A DNA stretch of 64,000 bases from positions 162,727 to 226,726 of the forward strand of contig NZ_JODL01000012.1 of NCBI RefSeq assembly GCF_000718985.1, in the 5' to 3' direction. A program made the translations under genes and the position numbers. The notes below the pieces were generated by a model. That model was not told the DNA's origin and ran no database searches. It saw only the letters and a program-made list of their open reading frames with translations. Shown piece by piece: positions 37,782 to 46,824 of this stretch (within the stretch, counting starts at the first letter, position 1; each line of letters starts with the position of its first letter). The DNA is from Streptomyces megasporus (GTDB lineage Bacteria; Actinomycetota; Actinomycetes; Streptomycetales; Streptomycetaceae).

Positions 37782-39002
37782 GTGGAGACTCCGGGGTCGC
37801 AGTCCTCGCTGCACCGGGCCAATCTGGAACGGGTGGTACGGGCCGTGCGCATGGCGGGCTCGCTCACCCAGGCGGAGATCGCCCGGACCACCGGACTGTC
37901 GGCCGCCACGGTCTCCAACATCGTCCGAGAGCTGAGGGACAACGGCACGGTCGAGGTCACCCCGACCTCCGCCGGCGGTCGCCGGGCCCGCAGCGTCTCG
38001 CTCTCCGGCGACGCCGGGATCGTCGTCGGCGTCGACTTCGGTCACTCGCACCTGCGGGTGGCCGTCGGCAACCTGGCCCACCAGGTGCTGGCCGAGGAGG
38101 CCGAGCCGTTCGACGTGGACGTCTCCGCCTCCCAGGGCTTCGACCGGGCCGAACAGCTCGTCGAGCGGCTGATCGCCTCGACCGGCTTCGGCCGCGAGAA
38201 GGTCATCGGGATGGGCCTGGGCGTCCCCGGCCCGATCGACGTCGAGACCGGGGCGCTGGGCTCGACCGCCATCCTGCCGGGCTGGGCCGGGGCCAACCCG
38301 CGCGAGGAGATGGCCGCGCGGCTCGGCGTCCAGGTCCACGTCGACAACGACGCCAACCTCGGCGCCCTCGGAGAGCTGGTGTGGGGCAGCGGACGCGGCG
38401 CGCGGGACCTGGCGTACATCAAGGTCGCCAGCGGTGTGGGCGCGGGGCTGGTGATCAACGGGCAGATCTACCGCGGTCCCGGTGGCACGGCGGGGGAGAT
38501 CGGCCACATCACCCTGGACGAGTCCGGCCCGGTGTGCCGCTGCGGCAACCGGGGCTGCCTGGAGACGTTCACCGCGGCCCCCTACGTCCTGCCCCTGCTG
38601 CGCCCCAGCCACGGTCCCGAGCTGACCATGACCGAGATGGTGCGGCTCGCCCGCGCGGGCGACCCGGGCTGCCGTCGGGTGGTCGCCGACATCGGGCGGC
38701 ACGTGGGCAGCGGCGTCGCCAACCTCTGCAACCTGCTCAACCCCAGCAGGGTGGTGCTCGGCGGCGATCTCGCCGAGGCCGGCGAGCTGGTGCTCGACCC
38801 GATCCGCGACTCCGTCTCCCGATACGCCATCCCCAGCGCGGCCAGGCAGTTGACGGCGGTCCCCGGGGCCCTCGGCGGACGCGCGGAGGTGCTGGGCGCG
38901 CTGGCGCTGGTGCTGAGCGAGATGGGCGATTCGACGCTGTTGGACGGCTCGCTGAACGGTGTGGGCACCGTACCCGCGGTCGCCGCGTCCGCGGGGGCCT
39001 GA
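37782..39002 (+). CDS. rok7B7: ROK-family transcriptional regulator (Rok7B7 type)
   Basis: A 406-residue ROK regulator. A winged helix-turn-helix (about 15-60, SLTQAEIARTTGLSAATVSNIVRELRDNGTVEV) precedes an actin-like sugar-kinase fold with VGVDFGHSHLRVAVG, GVPGPID, EIGHITL and the zinc motif CRCGNRGCLE. Position between ngcEFG and xylFGH equals that of Rok7B7 in S. coelicolor (remembered synteny), where it affects carbon control and xylose uptake. GTG start with GGGAG. A 56-bp perfect palindrome follows. Probably controls the flanking sugar transporters. Confidence 0.9.
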   Translation: METPGSQSSLHRANLERVVRAVRMAGSLTQAEIARTTGLSAATVSNIVRELRDNGTVEVTPTSAGGRRARSVSLSGDAGIVVGVDFGHSHLRVAVGNLAHQVLAEEAEPFDVDVSASQGFDRAEQLVERLIASTGFGREKVIGMGLGVPGPIDVETGALGSTAILPGWAGANPREEMAARLGVQVHVDNDANLGALGELVWGSGRGARDLAYIKVASGVGAGLVINGQIYRGPGGTAGEIGHITLDESGPVCRCGNRGCLETFTAAPYVLPLLRPSHGPELTMTEMVRLARAGDPGCRRVVADIGRHVGSGVANLCNLLNPSRVVLGGDLAEAGELVLDPIRDSVSRYAIPSAARQLTAVPGALGGRAEVLGALALVLSEMGDSTLLDGSLNGVGTVPAVAASAGA

Positions 39003-39028
39003 GTCCTCTCCCCGGGTTCCCTCCGCCT

Positions 39029-39084
39029 CGTCGGCCGTTCACCGTCACCGTCCCCGCGGGGACGGTGACGGTGAACGGCCGACG
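39029..39084. terminator. 56-bp perfect palindrome after ROK gene
   Basis: Two 28-nt arms meet with no spacer and are fully complementary (outer GTCGGCCG, inner GTCCCCG). It begins 27 bp after the stop. It is a very strong hairpin, effectively a terminator, and unusually long and perfect. Confidence 0.85.
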
Positions 39085-39093
39085 CCTATCCGA

Positions 39094-39119
39094 GACGCCT
39101 GTCCGAAGAAACAGGCGTC
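39094..39119 (+). terminator. Second hairpin after ROK gene
   Basis: GACGCCTGT pairs perfectly with ACAGGCGTC across an 8-nt loop (CCGAAGAA). It is in tandem with the 56-bp palindrome. Confidence 0.7.
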
Positions 39120-39306
39120 GGACTGGGCATGGAAGCCGCCAGAATGGGCCCGAGAGCGCTCTCACTGCCACTCTGCGTTCACTTTGTTCACGCAAGGCAT
39201 CGTTGCATTCTCGTTAAGTATTTACTTCTTGACGGCAGTGGTCACTCCGAGTTGACTTCCTGCCACCTCGGCCGCAGTGACGCGGCCTCGTCAGGGAGGT
39301 TCTTGG
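39120..39306 (+). promoter_or_regulatory. xylF upstream control region
   Basis: A notably AT-rich stretch (39165-39240) includes CGTTGCATTCTCGTTAAG and TATTTACTTCTTGACGG. Two TTGAC elements occur at 39228 and 39252. The xylFGH promoter and any ROK-regulator site should lie here, but I cannot fix the exact -10. GGGAGG precedes the xylF ATG. Confidence 0.45.
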
Positions 39307-40416
39307 ATGAACACGCAACTGCGCCGTGCCGCTGTGGCCATGGCCGCGACCGCCATGGCCGTCTCGCTCGCCGCCTGTGGCAGCGCGAAGGAGGCCGGAG
39401 ACGGCAACGGCTCGGGCGGCGGCGAGAAGAAGAAGGACGGCCCGCTGACCATCGGCCTGCTGCTGCCGGAGGACCAGACGGCCCGCTACGAGAACTTCGA
39501 CAAGCCCCTGATCGAAGCGAAGATCAAGGAGCTGTGCCCCGACTGCAAGGTCAGCTACGTCAACGCCAAGGAAGACGCGTCGACCCAGCAGCAGCAGATG
39601 AACTCGATGGTCACCAAGAAGGTCGACGCGATCATCCTGGACGCGGTGGACGCCAAGTCCATCGCGGGTTCGGTCAAGAAGGCCGCCGACGCGGGCATCC
39701 CCGTCGTCGCCTACGACCGTCTCGCCGAGGGGCCGATCTCCGCCTACACCTCCTTCGACAACGAGAAGGTCGGCCAGGTCCAGGGCGAGGCCCTGCTGGA
39801 GAAGCTCGGCGACAAGGCCAAGGACGGCCAGATCGTCATGATGAACGGGTCGCCGACCGACCCCAACGCCGCCCAGTTCAAGAAGGGCGCCAAGTCCGTC
39901 CTCGACGGCAACGTCAAGGTGGGCAAGTCCTACGACACCACCGGCTGGAAGCCCGAAGAGGCCAACAAGAACATGAGCGGCGCCATCGCCTCTCTGGGCA
40001 AGAAGAACATCGTCGGCGTCTACTCCGCCAACGACGGCATGGCGGGCGGCATCATCACCGCGCTCAAGAGCGCCGGCGTCGACCCGCTGCCGCCGGTCAC
40101 CGGTCAGGACGCCGAGCTGGCGGGTGTTCAGCGCATCGTCTCCGGTGAGCAGTTCATGACGGTCTACAAGCCGTTCAAGCCCGAGGCCCACGCCGCCGCC
40201 GAGATGGCCGTGGCCCTCGCCCGCGGCGAGGACCCCAAGACGGAGACCACCGTCGACAGCGCCACCGCCAAGGACGTTCCCGCGACCCTGATCGAGCCGA
40301 TCGCGGTGACCGTGGACAACCTCAAGGACACCGTCGTCAAGGACGGTCTCTACACGGTGGAGGAGATCTGCACGCCCGAGTACGAGAAGGCGTGTGAGAA
40401 GGCCGGCCTGAAGTAA
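39307..40416 (+). CDS. xylF: D-xylose-binding lipoprotein
   Basis: A 369-residue periplasmic-binding-type lipoprotein (signal MNTQLRRAAVAMAATAMAVSLAACGS, lipobox LAAC). The type I fold blocks TIGLLLPEDQTARYENFDKPLIEAKI, IPVVAYDRL and VYSANDGMAGGIITAL are typical of xylose/ribose binding proteins. Xylose specificity is by family and by the xylG and xylH genes that follow, with the ROK regulator before. I prefer the ATG at 39307 over the upstream GTG because it begins the signal peptide and is preceded by GGGAGG. Confidence 0.9.
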   Translation: MNTQLRRAAVAMAATAMAVSLAACGSAKEAGDGNGSGGGEKKKDGPLTIGLLLPEDQTARYENFDKPLIEAKIKELCPDCKVSYVNAKEDASTQQQQMNSMVTKKVDAIILDAVDAKSIAGSVKKAADAGIPVVAYDRLAEGPISAYTSFDNEKVGQVQGEALLEKLGDKAKDGQIVMMNGSPTDPNAAQFKKGAKSVLDGNVKVGKSYDTTGWKPEEANKNMSGAIASLGKKNIVGVYSANDGMAGGIITALKSAGVDPLPPVTGQDAELAGVQRIVSGEQFMTVYKPFKPEAHAAAEMAVALARGEDPKTETTVDSATAKDVPATLIEPIAVTVDNLKDTVVKDGLYTVEEICTPEYEKACEKAGLK

Positions 40417-40527
40417 GCGGTCCGGTCCGTCCCCCCGGCCCCGCCGGTGCCCGCGCCCCCTCCCACCCCGCCGGAGGCGCGGGCACCGGCCGGTCACCCC
40501 CTCGTGCTCTTCTAGGAGTTGGTTCAC

Positions 40528-41307
40528 GTGTCCGCTACGCCTGTACTGGCGTTGCGCGGAATCTCCAAGCGCTTCGGTGCCGTTCAGGCGCTCACCGATG
40601 TCGACCTGGAGGTCCACGCCGGCGAGGTCGTCGCCCTCGTGGGCGACAACGGCGCCGGAAAGTCCACCCTCGTCAAGACGATCGCCGGCGTCAGCCCGGC
40701 GGACGAGGGCGTCTTCGAGTGGCAGGGCAGGTCCGTCGAGGTCAACCGGCCGCACGACGCCCAGGAGTTGGGCATCGCGACCGTGTACCAGGACCTCGCC
40801 CTGTGCGACAACCTCGATGTCGTCGGCAACCTGTTCCTCGGTCGCGAGATCATGCGCGCCGGCGTGCTCGACGAGATCGAGATGGAGCGCCGCGCCCGGG
40901 AGCTGCTCGACACCCTGTCGATCCGCATCCCCAGCGTCCGCATCCCCATCGCCTCGCTCTCCGGCGGTCAGCGGCAGACCGTCGCGATCGCCCGCTCGAT
41001 GCTGGGCGAGCCCAAGCTCGTCATCCTCGACGAGCCCACCGCCGCCCTCGGCGTCGAGCAGACCGCCCAGGTGCTCGATCTGGTTGAACGGCTGCGCGAG
41101 CGCGGCCTCGCCGTCATCCTCATCAGCCACAACATGGCGGACGTCAAGGCGGTCGCCGACAAGGTGGCGGTGCTCCGACTCGGCCGCAACAACGGCGTCT
41201 TCGACGTCGGGAGCACATCGCAGGAAGAGATCATCTCCGCCATCACCGGCGCCACGGACAACGCCGTGACCCGCCGCAAGGCGCGTACCGCGGGGAGCCA
41301 GTCGTGA
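40528..41307 (+). CDS. xylG: Xylose ABC transporter ATP-binding protein
   Basis: A 259-residue ATPase with one nucleotide-binding domain: Walker A GDNGAGKST, Q-loop ATVYQDLALCDN, signature LSGGQRQ, Walker B LVILDEPTAAL and H-loop ISHN. Enterobacterial XylG has two fused domains, so this is the short single-domain actinobacterial form, and it must dimerise. The GTG start with TAGGAG 9 nt upstream fits better than the earlier TTG. Its stop overlaps the xylH GTG. Confidence 0.92.
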   Translation: MSATPVLALRGISKRFGAVQALTDVDLEVHAGEVVALVGDNGAGKSTLVKTIAGVSPADEGVFEWQGRSVEVNRPHDAQELGIATVYQDLALCDNLDVVGNLFLGREIMRAGVLDEIEMERRARELLDTLSIRIPSVRIPIASLSGGQRQTVAIARSMLGEPKLVILDEPTAALGVEQTAQVLDLVERLRERGLAVILISHNMADVKAVADKVAVLRLGRNNGVFDVGSTSQEEIISAITGATDNAVTRRKARTAGSQS

Positions 41308-42590
41308 CCGAGACCAACCTTTCCAAGACCCCAAAGGCCCCGGCCGACGCCGCCCCGGCCAAGGGCGCCACCGTCGCCGTCGACCCGCGGCTGCTGGTGC
41401 GCGAGGAGGGCCTCACCGGCTACTGGACCGACTTCAAGCGGAAGATGCGCTCCGGCGAGCTGGGCTCCGTCCCGGTCGTCGTCGGCCTGATCATCATCTG
41501 GGCCATCTTCCAGTCGATGGACTCGGCCTTCCTCTCGGCGGAGAACCTGTCCAACCTGTCGGTCTACATCGTCGGCACCGGACTGATATCCGTCGGCATC
41601 GTCTTCGTGCTGCTGCTCGGCGAGATCGACCTGTCGGTCGGCTCGGTCAGCGGTCTGGCCTCGGCCATCTTCGCCGTGCTCGCCGTCAACAACGGCGTGA
41701 CCGAGTGGGTGGCGGTCCTCGCGGCCCTGCTCACCGGCGCGGTGGTCGGAGCCCTCCACGGTTTCTTCTTCGCGAAGATCGGCGTCCCCGCCTTCGTCGT
41801 CACCCTCGCCGGCCTGCTCGCCTGGAACGGCCTGATGCTGAAGGTGCTCGGCACCACCGGCACCATCAACCTGCGGGACGACAGCCTGGTCGGCACCCTC
41901 TCCAACCACTACTTCGCCGAGATCGCCGTCGCCTACGGCACCGCGGCGGTCGCGGTGGGCGTCTTCTTCGTCGTCCAGTTCCTCGGCGCCCGGCGCCGGG
42001 CGGCGGGGGGCATCCCCTCCCGCCCGGTGAGCGAGATCGTGGTCCGCACCGCGCTGCTGGCCGTGCTCGCCTTCGGCGCCGCCCACATGCTCAACCAGTA
42101 CAAGGGCATGCCGCTGGCGCTGCTGATCTTCCTGGTCGTGCTGGTGGCGCTGGACTTCCTGCTGCGGCGCACCTCCTACGGCCGCAAGGTCTTCGCGCTG
42201 GGCGGCAACACCGAGGCGGCGCGCCGAGCCGGCATCAACGTCGAACTCGTCCGCATCTCGGTGTTCTCCATCGCGGGCACCATGGCCGCCTTCGGCGGAC
42301 TGATGATCGCCTCCCGCATCCTGGCCGCCAACCAGGGCGCCGGCACCGGCAACCTGCTGATGGAGGCCATCGCCGCGGCGGTCATCGGCGGCACCAGCCT
42401 CTTCGGTGGCCGCGGCAACGTGTGGTCCGCCCTGCTCGGCATGCTGGTCATCGGCTCGATCGCCAACGGCATGGCCCTGCTGGGCATCGCCGCCGCGGTC
42501 CAGTACATGATCACGGGTGCCGTGCTGCTGGCCGCGGTCGTCATCGACTCGGTCTCCCGCCGCACCCAACGGTCCGCGGGCCGCGGCTGA
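41304..42590 (+). CDS. xylH: Xylose ABC transporter permease
   Basis: A 428-residue permease of the ribose/xylose class (BPD_transp_2). It has a cytoplasmic N-terminus of about 50 residues and roughly ten transmembrane helices, including GSVPVVVGLIIIWAIFQ and the conserved GEIDLSVGSVSGLASAIFA, GGNTEAARRAGI and GGTSLFGGRGNV. It is translated from a GTG overlapping the xylG stop (GTGA). A long hairpin follows at 42618-42661. Confidence 0.93.
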   Translation: MTETNLSKTPKAPADAAPAKGATVAVDPRLLVREEGLTGYWTDFKRKMRSGELGSVPVVVGLIIIWAIFQSMDSAFLSAENLSNLSVYIVGTGLISVGIVFVLLLGEIDLSVGSVSGLASAIFAVLAVNNGVTEWVAVLAALLTGAVVGALHGFFFAKIGVPAFVVTLAGLLAWNGLMLKVLGTTGTINLRDDSLVGTLSNHYFAEIAVAYGTAAVAVGVFFVVQFLGARRRAAGGIPSRPVSEIVVRTALLAVLAFGAAHMLNQYKGMPLALLIFLVVLVALDFLLRRTSYGRKVFALGGNTEAARRAGINVELVRISVFSIAGTMAAFGGLMIASRILAANQGAGTGNLLMEAIAAAVIGGTSLFGGRGNVWSALLGMLVIGSIANGMALLGIAAAVQYMITGAVLLAAVVIDSVSRRTQRSAGRG

Positions 42591-42617
42591 CGCACCGGCC
42601 TCGCGCCCTCACCGTCC

Positions 42618-42661
42618 CGTCCGGTGCCGGGTTCCCCCCGCGGGGAGCCCGGCACCGGACG
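42618..42661 (+). terminator. Terminator after xylFGH
   Basis: A perfect 14-bp stem (CGTCCGGTGCCGGG with its complement) encloses a 16-nt loop that itself contains CCCCGCGGGG. Confidence 0.9.
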
Positions 42662-42786
42662 TGTGGGAGCCGCCGGGGGCCGCGCGGGGCGGGGAACGCG
42701 CCGGCCGCCGTACGCCGCCGCGAGGGGAACATTAGACTCATCGGATCGGCACAGGCCCGTACGGCTCGACCAGCAAGGAGGCACGG

Positions 42787-44724
42787 GTGGCTCTGCTGAC
42801 CCGCATCACGGGACCGCGAGATCTCGACCGGCTCGCCCCCGAACAGCTCGATCAGCTCGCTCGGGAGATCCGGACCTTCCTCGTGGACGCGGTCTCGAAG
42901 ACAGGCGGCCACCTGGGGCCCAACCTGGGCGTGGTCGAGCTGACCATCGCCCTGCACAGGGTCTTCGACTCGCCTCGGGACAAGGTCCTCTTCGACACCG
43001 GACACCAGAGCTACGTGCACAAGCTGCTCACCGGGCGGCAGGACTTCTCCGGGCTCCGCGCCAAAGGGGGCCTCTCCGGCTACCCCTCGCGGGCCGAGTC
43101 CGAGCACGACGTCATCGAGAACAGCCACGCCTCGACGGTGCTGGGCTGGGCCGACGGCCTGGCCAAGGCCAATCAGGTGAGGGGAGTGAAGGACCACGTC
43201 GTCGCGGTCATCGGCGACGGCGCCCTGACCGGGGGCATGGCCTGGGAGGCGCTGAACAACATCGCCGCGGCCAAGGACCGCCCCCTGGTGATCGTGGTCA
43301 ACGACAACGAGCGCTCCTACGCCCCCACCATCGGCGGTCTGGCCAACCACCTGGCCACGTTGCGCACCACCGACGGCTACGAGCGCTTCCTCGCCCGCAG
43401 CAAGGACATCCTCAACCGCACCCCGGTCGTCGGCAGGCCGCTGTACGAGACCCTGCACGGCGCCAAGAAGGGCATCAAGGACGTCATCGCCCCGCAGGGC
43501 ATGTTCGAGGACCTGGGGCTGAAGTACGTCGGCCCCATCGACGGTCACGACATAGCGGCCCTGGAGTCCGCCCTGGCCCGCGCCAAGCGCTTCAACGGCC
43601 CGGTGATCGTCCACTGCCTGACGGAGAAGGGGCGCGGCTACCAGCCGGCCGTCCAGGACGAGGCCGACCGCTTCCACGCCGTCGGCGTCATCCACCCCGA
43701 CACGGGCCTGCCGGTGTCGGCCGCCGGCCTGGACTGGACCTCGGTCTTCGGGGAGGAGATGGTCAAGCTCGGCCACGAGCGCCCCGACATCGTCGCCATC
43801 ACCGCCGCGATGCTCCAGCCGGTGGGTTTGCAGAAGTTCGCCGACACCTTCCCCGACCGCGTCTACGACGTGGGCATCGCCGAGCAGCACGGCGCCGTCT
43901 CGGCGGCCGGGCTCGCCACCGGCGGGCTCCACCCGGTCTTCGCCGTCTACGCCACCTTCCTCAACCGGGCCTTCGACCAGGTGCTGATGGACGTCGCCCT
44001 GCACAAGTGCGGGGTGACCTTCGTCCTGGACCGGGCCGGCGTCACCGGCACCGACGGCGCCTCCCACAACGGCATGTGGGACATGTCGATCCTCCAGGTC
44101 GTCCCCGGCCTGCGGATCGCCGCGCCGCGCGACGCCGACCAACTGCGCGCCCAACTCCGCGAGGCGGTCGACGTCGACGACGCCCCGACCGTCGTCCGCT
44201 TCTCCAAGGGCGCGGTCGGGCCGGCGGTGGCGGCGGTCGGCACGGTCGGCGGCATGGACGTGCTCCGCGAGCCGGCACTGGAGGACGGCGAGCGGCCCGA
44301 CGTGCTGCTGGTCTCCGTCGGCGCGCTGGCCCCGATGTGCCTGGAGGTCGCCGACCTCCTCGACAAGCAGGGCATCTCCACCACCGTGGTGGACCCGCGC
44401 TGGGTCAAGCCGGTCGACGAGGCGCTGCCGTCGCTGGCCGACCGGCACCGCGTCGTCGTCACCGTGGAGGACAACATCCGCGTGGGCGGCGTCGGTTCGG
44501 CGATCGCGCAGGCACTGCGCGACGCGGGCGTGGACGTGCCGCTGCGCGACTTCGGCATCCCGCCGAGGTTCCTGGACCACGCCTCCCGGAACGAGGTGCT
44601 CGCCGAGATCGGCCTGACGGCCCCGGACATCGCCCGTCAGGTCACCGGGCTCGTCGCCAAACTCGACGGCCGCTACGCCGGTGCGAGCGGTGCCGGGCGC
44701 ACCGCGGAGGCCGGCCTCGACTGA
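42787..44724 (+). CDS. dxs: 1-deoxy-D-xylulose-5-phosphate synthase
   Basis: A 645-residue thiamine-diphosphate enzyme joining pyruvate and glyceraldehyde-3-phosphate, the first step of the MEP isoprenoid pathway. The pattern is complete: [18 protein letters not shown], the ThDP/Mg motif [16 protein letters not shown] and the transketolase pyrimidine domain [22 protein letters not shown] start with AAGGAGG. Its stop is followed within 2 bp by a 20-bp stem terminator. Streptomyces often carry two dxs copies, and this is the one next to the xyl operon. Confidence 0.95.
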   Translation: MALLTRITGPRDLDRLAPEQLDQLAREIRTFLVDAVSKTGGHLGPNLGVVELTIALHRVFDSPRDKVLFDTGHQSYVHKLLTGRQDFSGLRAKGGLSGYPSRAESEHDVIENSHASTVLGWADGLAKANQVRGVKDHVVAVIGDGALTGGMAWEALNNIAAAKDRPLVIVVNDNERSYAPTIGGLANHLATLRTTDGYERFLARSKDILNRTPVVGRPLYETLHGAKKGIKDVIAPQGMFEDLGLKYVGPIDGHDIAALESALARAKRFNGPVIVHCLTEKGRGYQPAVQDEADRFHAVGVIHPDTGLPVSAAGLDWTSVFGEEMVKLGHERPDIVAITAAMLQPVGLQKFADTFPDRVYDVGIAEQHGAVSAAGLATGGLHPVFAVYATFLNRAFDQVLMDVALHKCGVTFVLDRAGVTGTDGASHNGMWDMSILQVVPGLRIAAPRDADQLRAQLREAVDVDDAPTVVRFSKGAVGPAVAAVGTVGGMDVLREPALEDGERPDVLLVSVGALAPMCLEVADLLDKQGISTTVVDPRWVKPVDEALPSLADRHRVVVTVEDNIRVGGVGSAIAQALRDAGVDVPLRDFGIPPRFLDHASRNEVLAEIGLTAPDIARQVTGLVAKLDGRYAGASGAGRTAEAGLD

Positions 44725-44726
44725 CA

Positions 44727-44769
44727 CCGTCGGTCCGCCCGGCCCCGCCGGGGCCGGGCGGACCGACGG
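44727..44769 (+). terminator. Terminator after dxs
   Basis: A perfect 20-bp stem with a 3-nt loop (CCGTCGGTCCGCCCGGCCCC against its complement), ending 13 bp before the next start codon. Confidence 0.9.
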
Positions 44770-44782
44770 ACAGGTCGCGCCC

Positions 44783-46354
44783 ATGTCCACAGCCGCCGAG
44801 CCGCCGCGCGCCACGGGGCGGGAGCCGGCGCGGACGGCCGTCCGGGGGCCGAAGTCCCGCTTCCGTCACCCGAACGGAGTCGGCGCCCGTCCTCCGCTGC
44901 CGGGCCGGTCCGCCGAGCGTCCGCGGCCGTTCTGGCCGGTCCTGCTGCCGGTGCTCCTGGCGCTGGCCGCGCTCACCCGCGTCCCGTCCTTCCTGCGCCC
45001 GGTGTGGAACCCCGACGAGGGCTTCCTCGCCACCCAGGCACGGATGCTCGCGGACGGCGGCGTGCTCTACGACACCGTCGTGGACCGCAAGCCGCCGCTG
45101 CTGCCCTGGCTGTACCAGGGGGCGTTCGCCGTCTTCGGCGACGAGTCGCTGTGGCCGCTGAGGGCCGCCGCCGTGGTGGCGGTGGCGGCGACGGCCGCCC
45201 TGTTGGCCTCCATCGCCCGCCGCCGCTGGGGCGAACGGGCCGGCTGGACGGCCGGGCTGCTCTACGTGCCGGTGTCGGTCTGCCTCGCCCCCGAGGACGC
45301 CCAGGCGGCCAATTTCGAGATCTTCACGCTGCCGTTCACGGCCGCCGCCGTGTGGTGCGCCGACCGCCGCCGTTGGGGGGCGGCCGGGCTCGCGGTCGCC
45401 GGGGCCTTCCTGGTGAAGCAGACGGGTGGCGCCGTGCTGCTGCCCGTGGCGTACCTGCTGCGGCGTTCGGTGCCGCGCGGCCGGGAGCGGCGGGCGGCGT
45501 CCGCCCGGCTCGCCGCCGGCGTCGCGGCGCCCGTCGTGGCGGTGGCGCTGGCCACGGGCTGGAGGGGCTTCCTGTTCTGGACGGTCACCGGCTCCGGTTC
45601 GTACGCCTCCCTCACCGGTTCCGAGCTGCACGTGCTCGGCCGGGCCCTGGGCAACACCGCCGTCGTCGCCGCGGGGTGCGTCGGACTGCTGGTGCCGCTG
45701 GTGACGGTGTTGCGGAGCCGGCCGCCGGAGCGGCGCCGCGTCCTGACGGCCGATGTGTGGGTCTGGTCGGCGGCGTCCGCGATCGCCGTGCTCGTCGGCT
45801 TCCACTTCTTCGGGCACTACTACCTCCAGCTCCTGCCGCCGCTGGTCCTGCTGGCCACCGGCGCCCTGCGCCTGCTGCCCGCCAACCGGCTGCGCACCTC
45901 GGCGCTGTGCTGCGCGCTGTCGTGCTCGGTGTTCCTGGGCTGGACGGCCGTGGCGGACGACAGCGAGCTGGAGCACGCCCGGCGGGTGGCCGCCGCCGCG
46001 CGGGAACACGCCGCGCCGGACGAGAAGGTGCTGATCTGGGGCATGCACCCGGAGGGCTACTGGTTCGCCGACCGCGCCCCGGCCAGCCGCTACCTCACCG
46101 CCGGGCTGCTCACCAACTACAGCGGCGGACGGGACGGGACGCGCGTGGGCCCGCGGTACGGCGTCGAGGGGAGCGAGCGGATCTTCCACGCCGAACTGAC
46201 CGGGGACCCGCCGAAGGTGATCATCGACGACTCGCGCGGCAAGCCCTACGGCCCGTCCCGGATGCCGGTCCTGCGCTCCGTCCTCGCGGCGCACTACGAG
46301 CAGGCGGAGCGGGTGGACGGCGCGGTGGTGTACGTCCTGCGACCCGAGGGGTGA
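44783..46354 (+). CDS. Membrane glycosyltransferase (ArnT/PMT-like, GT39/GT83 family)
   Basis: A 523-residue multi-pass membrane protein. A disordered Arg/Pro-rich N-terminus precedes about ten hydrophobic helices. The first extracytoplasmic loop WNPDEGFLATQARMLADGGVLYDTVVDRKPPLLPWLY has the Asp-Glu and KPP signature of polyprenyl-phosphate-sugar-dependent transferases such as ArnT and PMT. A soluble C-terminal domain (from about 390) contains WGMHPEGYWFADRAPASRY. It transfers a sugar to lipid or protein at the outer face, acceptor unknown. It follows the dxs terminator closely, so its own promoter must overlap the dxs 3' end or readthrough occurs. Confidence 0.8.
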   Translation: MSTAAEPPRATGREPARTAVRGPKSRFRHPNGVGARPPLPGRSAERPRPFWPVLLPVLLALAALTRVPSFLRPVWNPDEGFLATQARMLADGGVLYDTVVDRKPPLLPWLYQGAFAVFGDESLWPLRAAAVVAVAATAALLASIARRRWGERAGWTAGLLYVPVSVCLAPEDAQAANFEIFTLPFTAAAVWCADRRRWGAAGLAVAGAFLVKQTGGAVLLPVAYLLRRSVPRGRERRAASARLAAGVAAPVVAVALATGWRGFLFWTVTGSGSYASLTGSELHVLGRALGNTAVVAAGCVGLLVPLVTVLRSRPPERRRVLTADVWVWSAASAIAVLVGFHFFGHYYLQLLPPLVLLATGALRLLPANRLRTSALCCALSCSVFLGWTAVADDSELEHARRVAAAAREHAAPDEKVLIWGMHPEGYWFADRAPASRYLTAGLLTNYSGGRDGTRVGPRYGVEGSERIFHAELTGDPPKVIIDDSRGKPYGPSRMPVLRSVLAAHYEQAERVDGAVVYVLRPEG

Positions 46355-46369
46355 GGGGCCGGGGCGGGC

Positions 46370-46738
46370 TCAGCGGACGGAGCGGGGCCCGACCACCTCG
46401 GCGCCCAGCTCCGTCACCCGCGCGCGCAGCTCCCGGTCGGCGGTGACCACCACGCAGCGCCGCCCCGGCCCCTCGGCCGCCACCAGCTCCACGATCCTGT
46501 CGTCCCCGTCGCCCGGGGCGGCCACCACCCGTACGCCGGGCACGGAGGTCACCGCGCGCGCCGCGCCCTCCACCACCAGGACGATCTCCTCCCCGCCGCC
46601 CCCGTCCCCGCGCTCCGCGCGGGCCGCGAGCCGGTCCCGCAGCCGTTCGGCCGCGCCGTGCCGGTCCCGCCACCACCCGTCGGGCACCGAGCCGACGACG
46701 TTGGCGGCGTCCACGACCAGGAGAGTGCGCTCACGCAT
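46370..46738 (-). CDS. PIN/NYN-like small nuclease-fold protein
   Basis: A 122-residue protein whose acidic residues are placed as in NYN/PIN nucleases: LLVVDAANVVGSVPDGWW (D-x-x-N), GDGDDRIVELV and CVVVTADRELRARV. Homologues are often mislabelled NTP pyrophosphohydrolase in Streptomyces. No antitoxin partner is adjacent. The gene is convergent with the glycosyltransferase gene (16 bp apart). It is probably an RNase-fold protein, activity untested. Confidence 0.65.
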   Translation of the reverse strand: MRERTLLVVDAANVVGSVPDGWWRDRHGAAERLRDRLAARAERGDGGGGEEIVLVVEGAARAVTSVPGVRVVAAPGDGDDRIVELVAAEGPGRRCVVVTADRELRARVTELGAEVVGPRSVR

Positions 46739-46766
46739 GGCCCCAGGGTGTCATGCCCGCACGGTG

Positions 46767-46810
46767 CGAGGGCGCCCGCCCGCACACCCGTGTGCGGGCG
46801 GGCGCCCTCG
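46767..46810 (-). terminator. Terminator after fadB-like gene
   Basis: A perfect 21-bp stem (CGAGGGCGCCCGCCCGCACAC and complement) with almost no loop, starting 15 bp after the minus-strand fadB stop. Confidence 0.9.
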
Positions 46811-46824
46811 GAAGCGGGGTGCGG

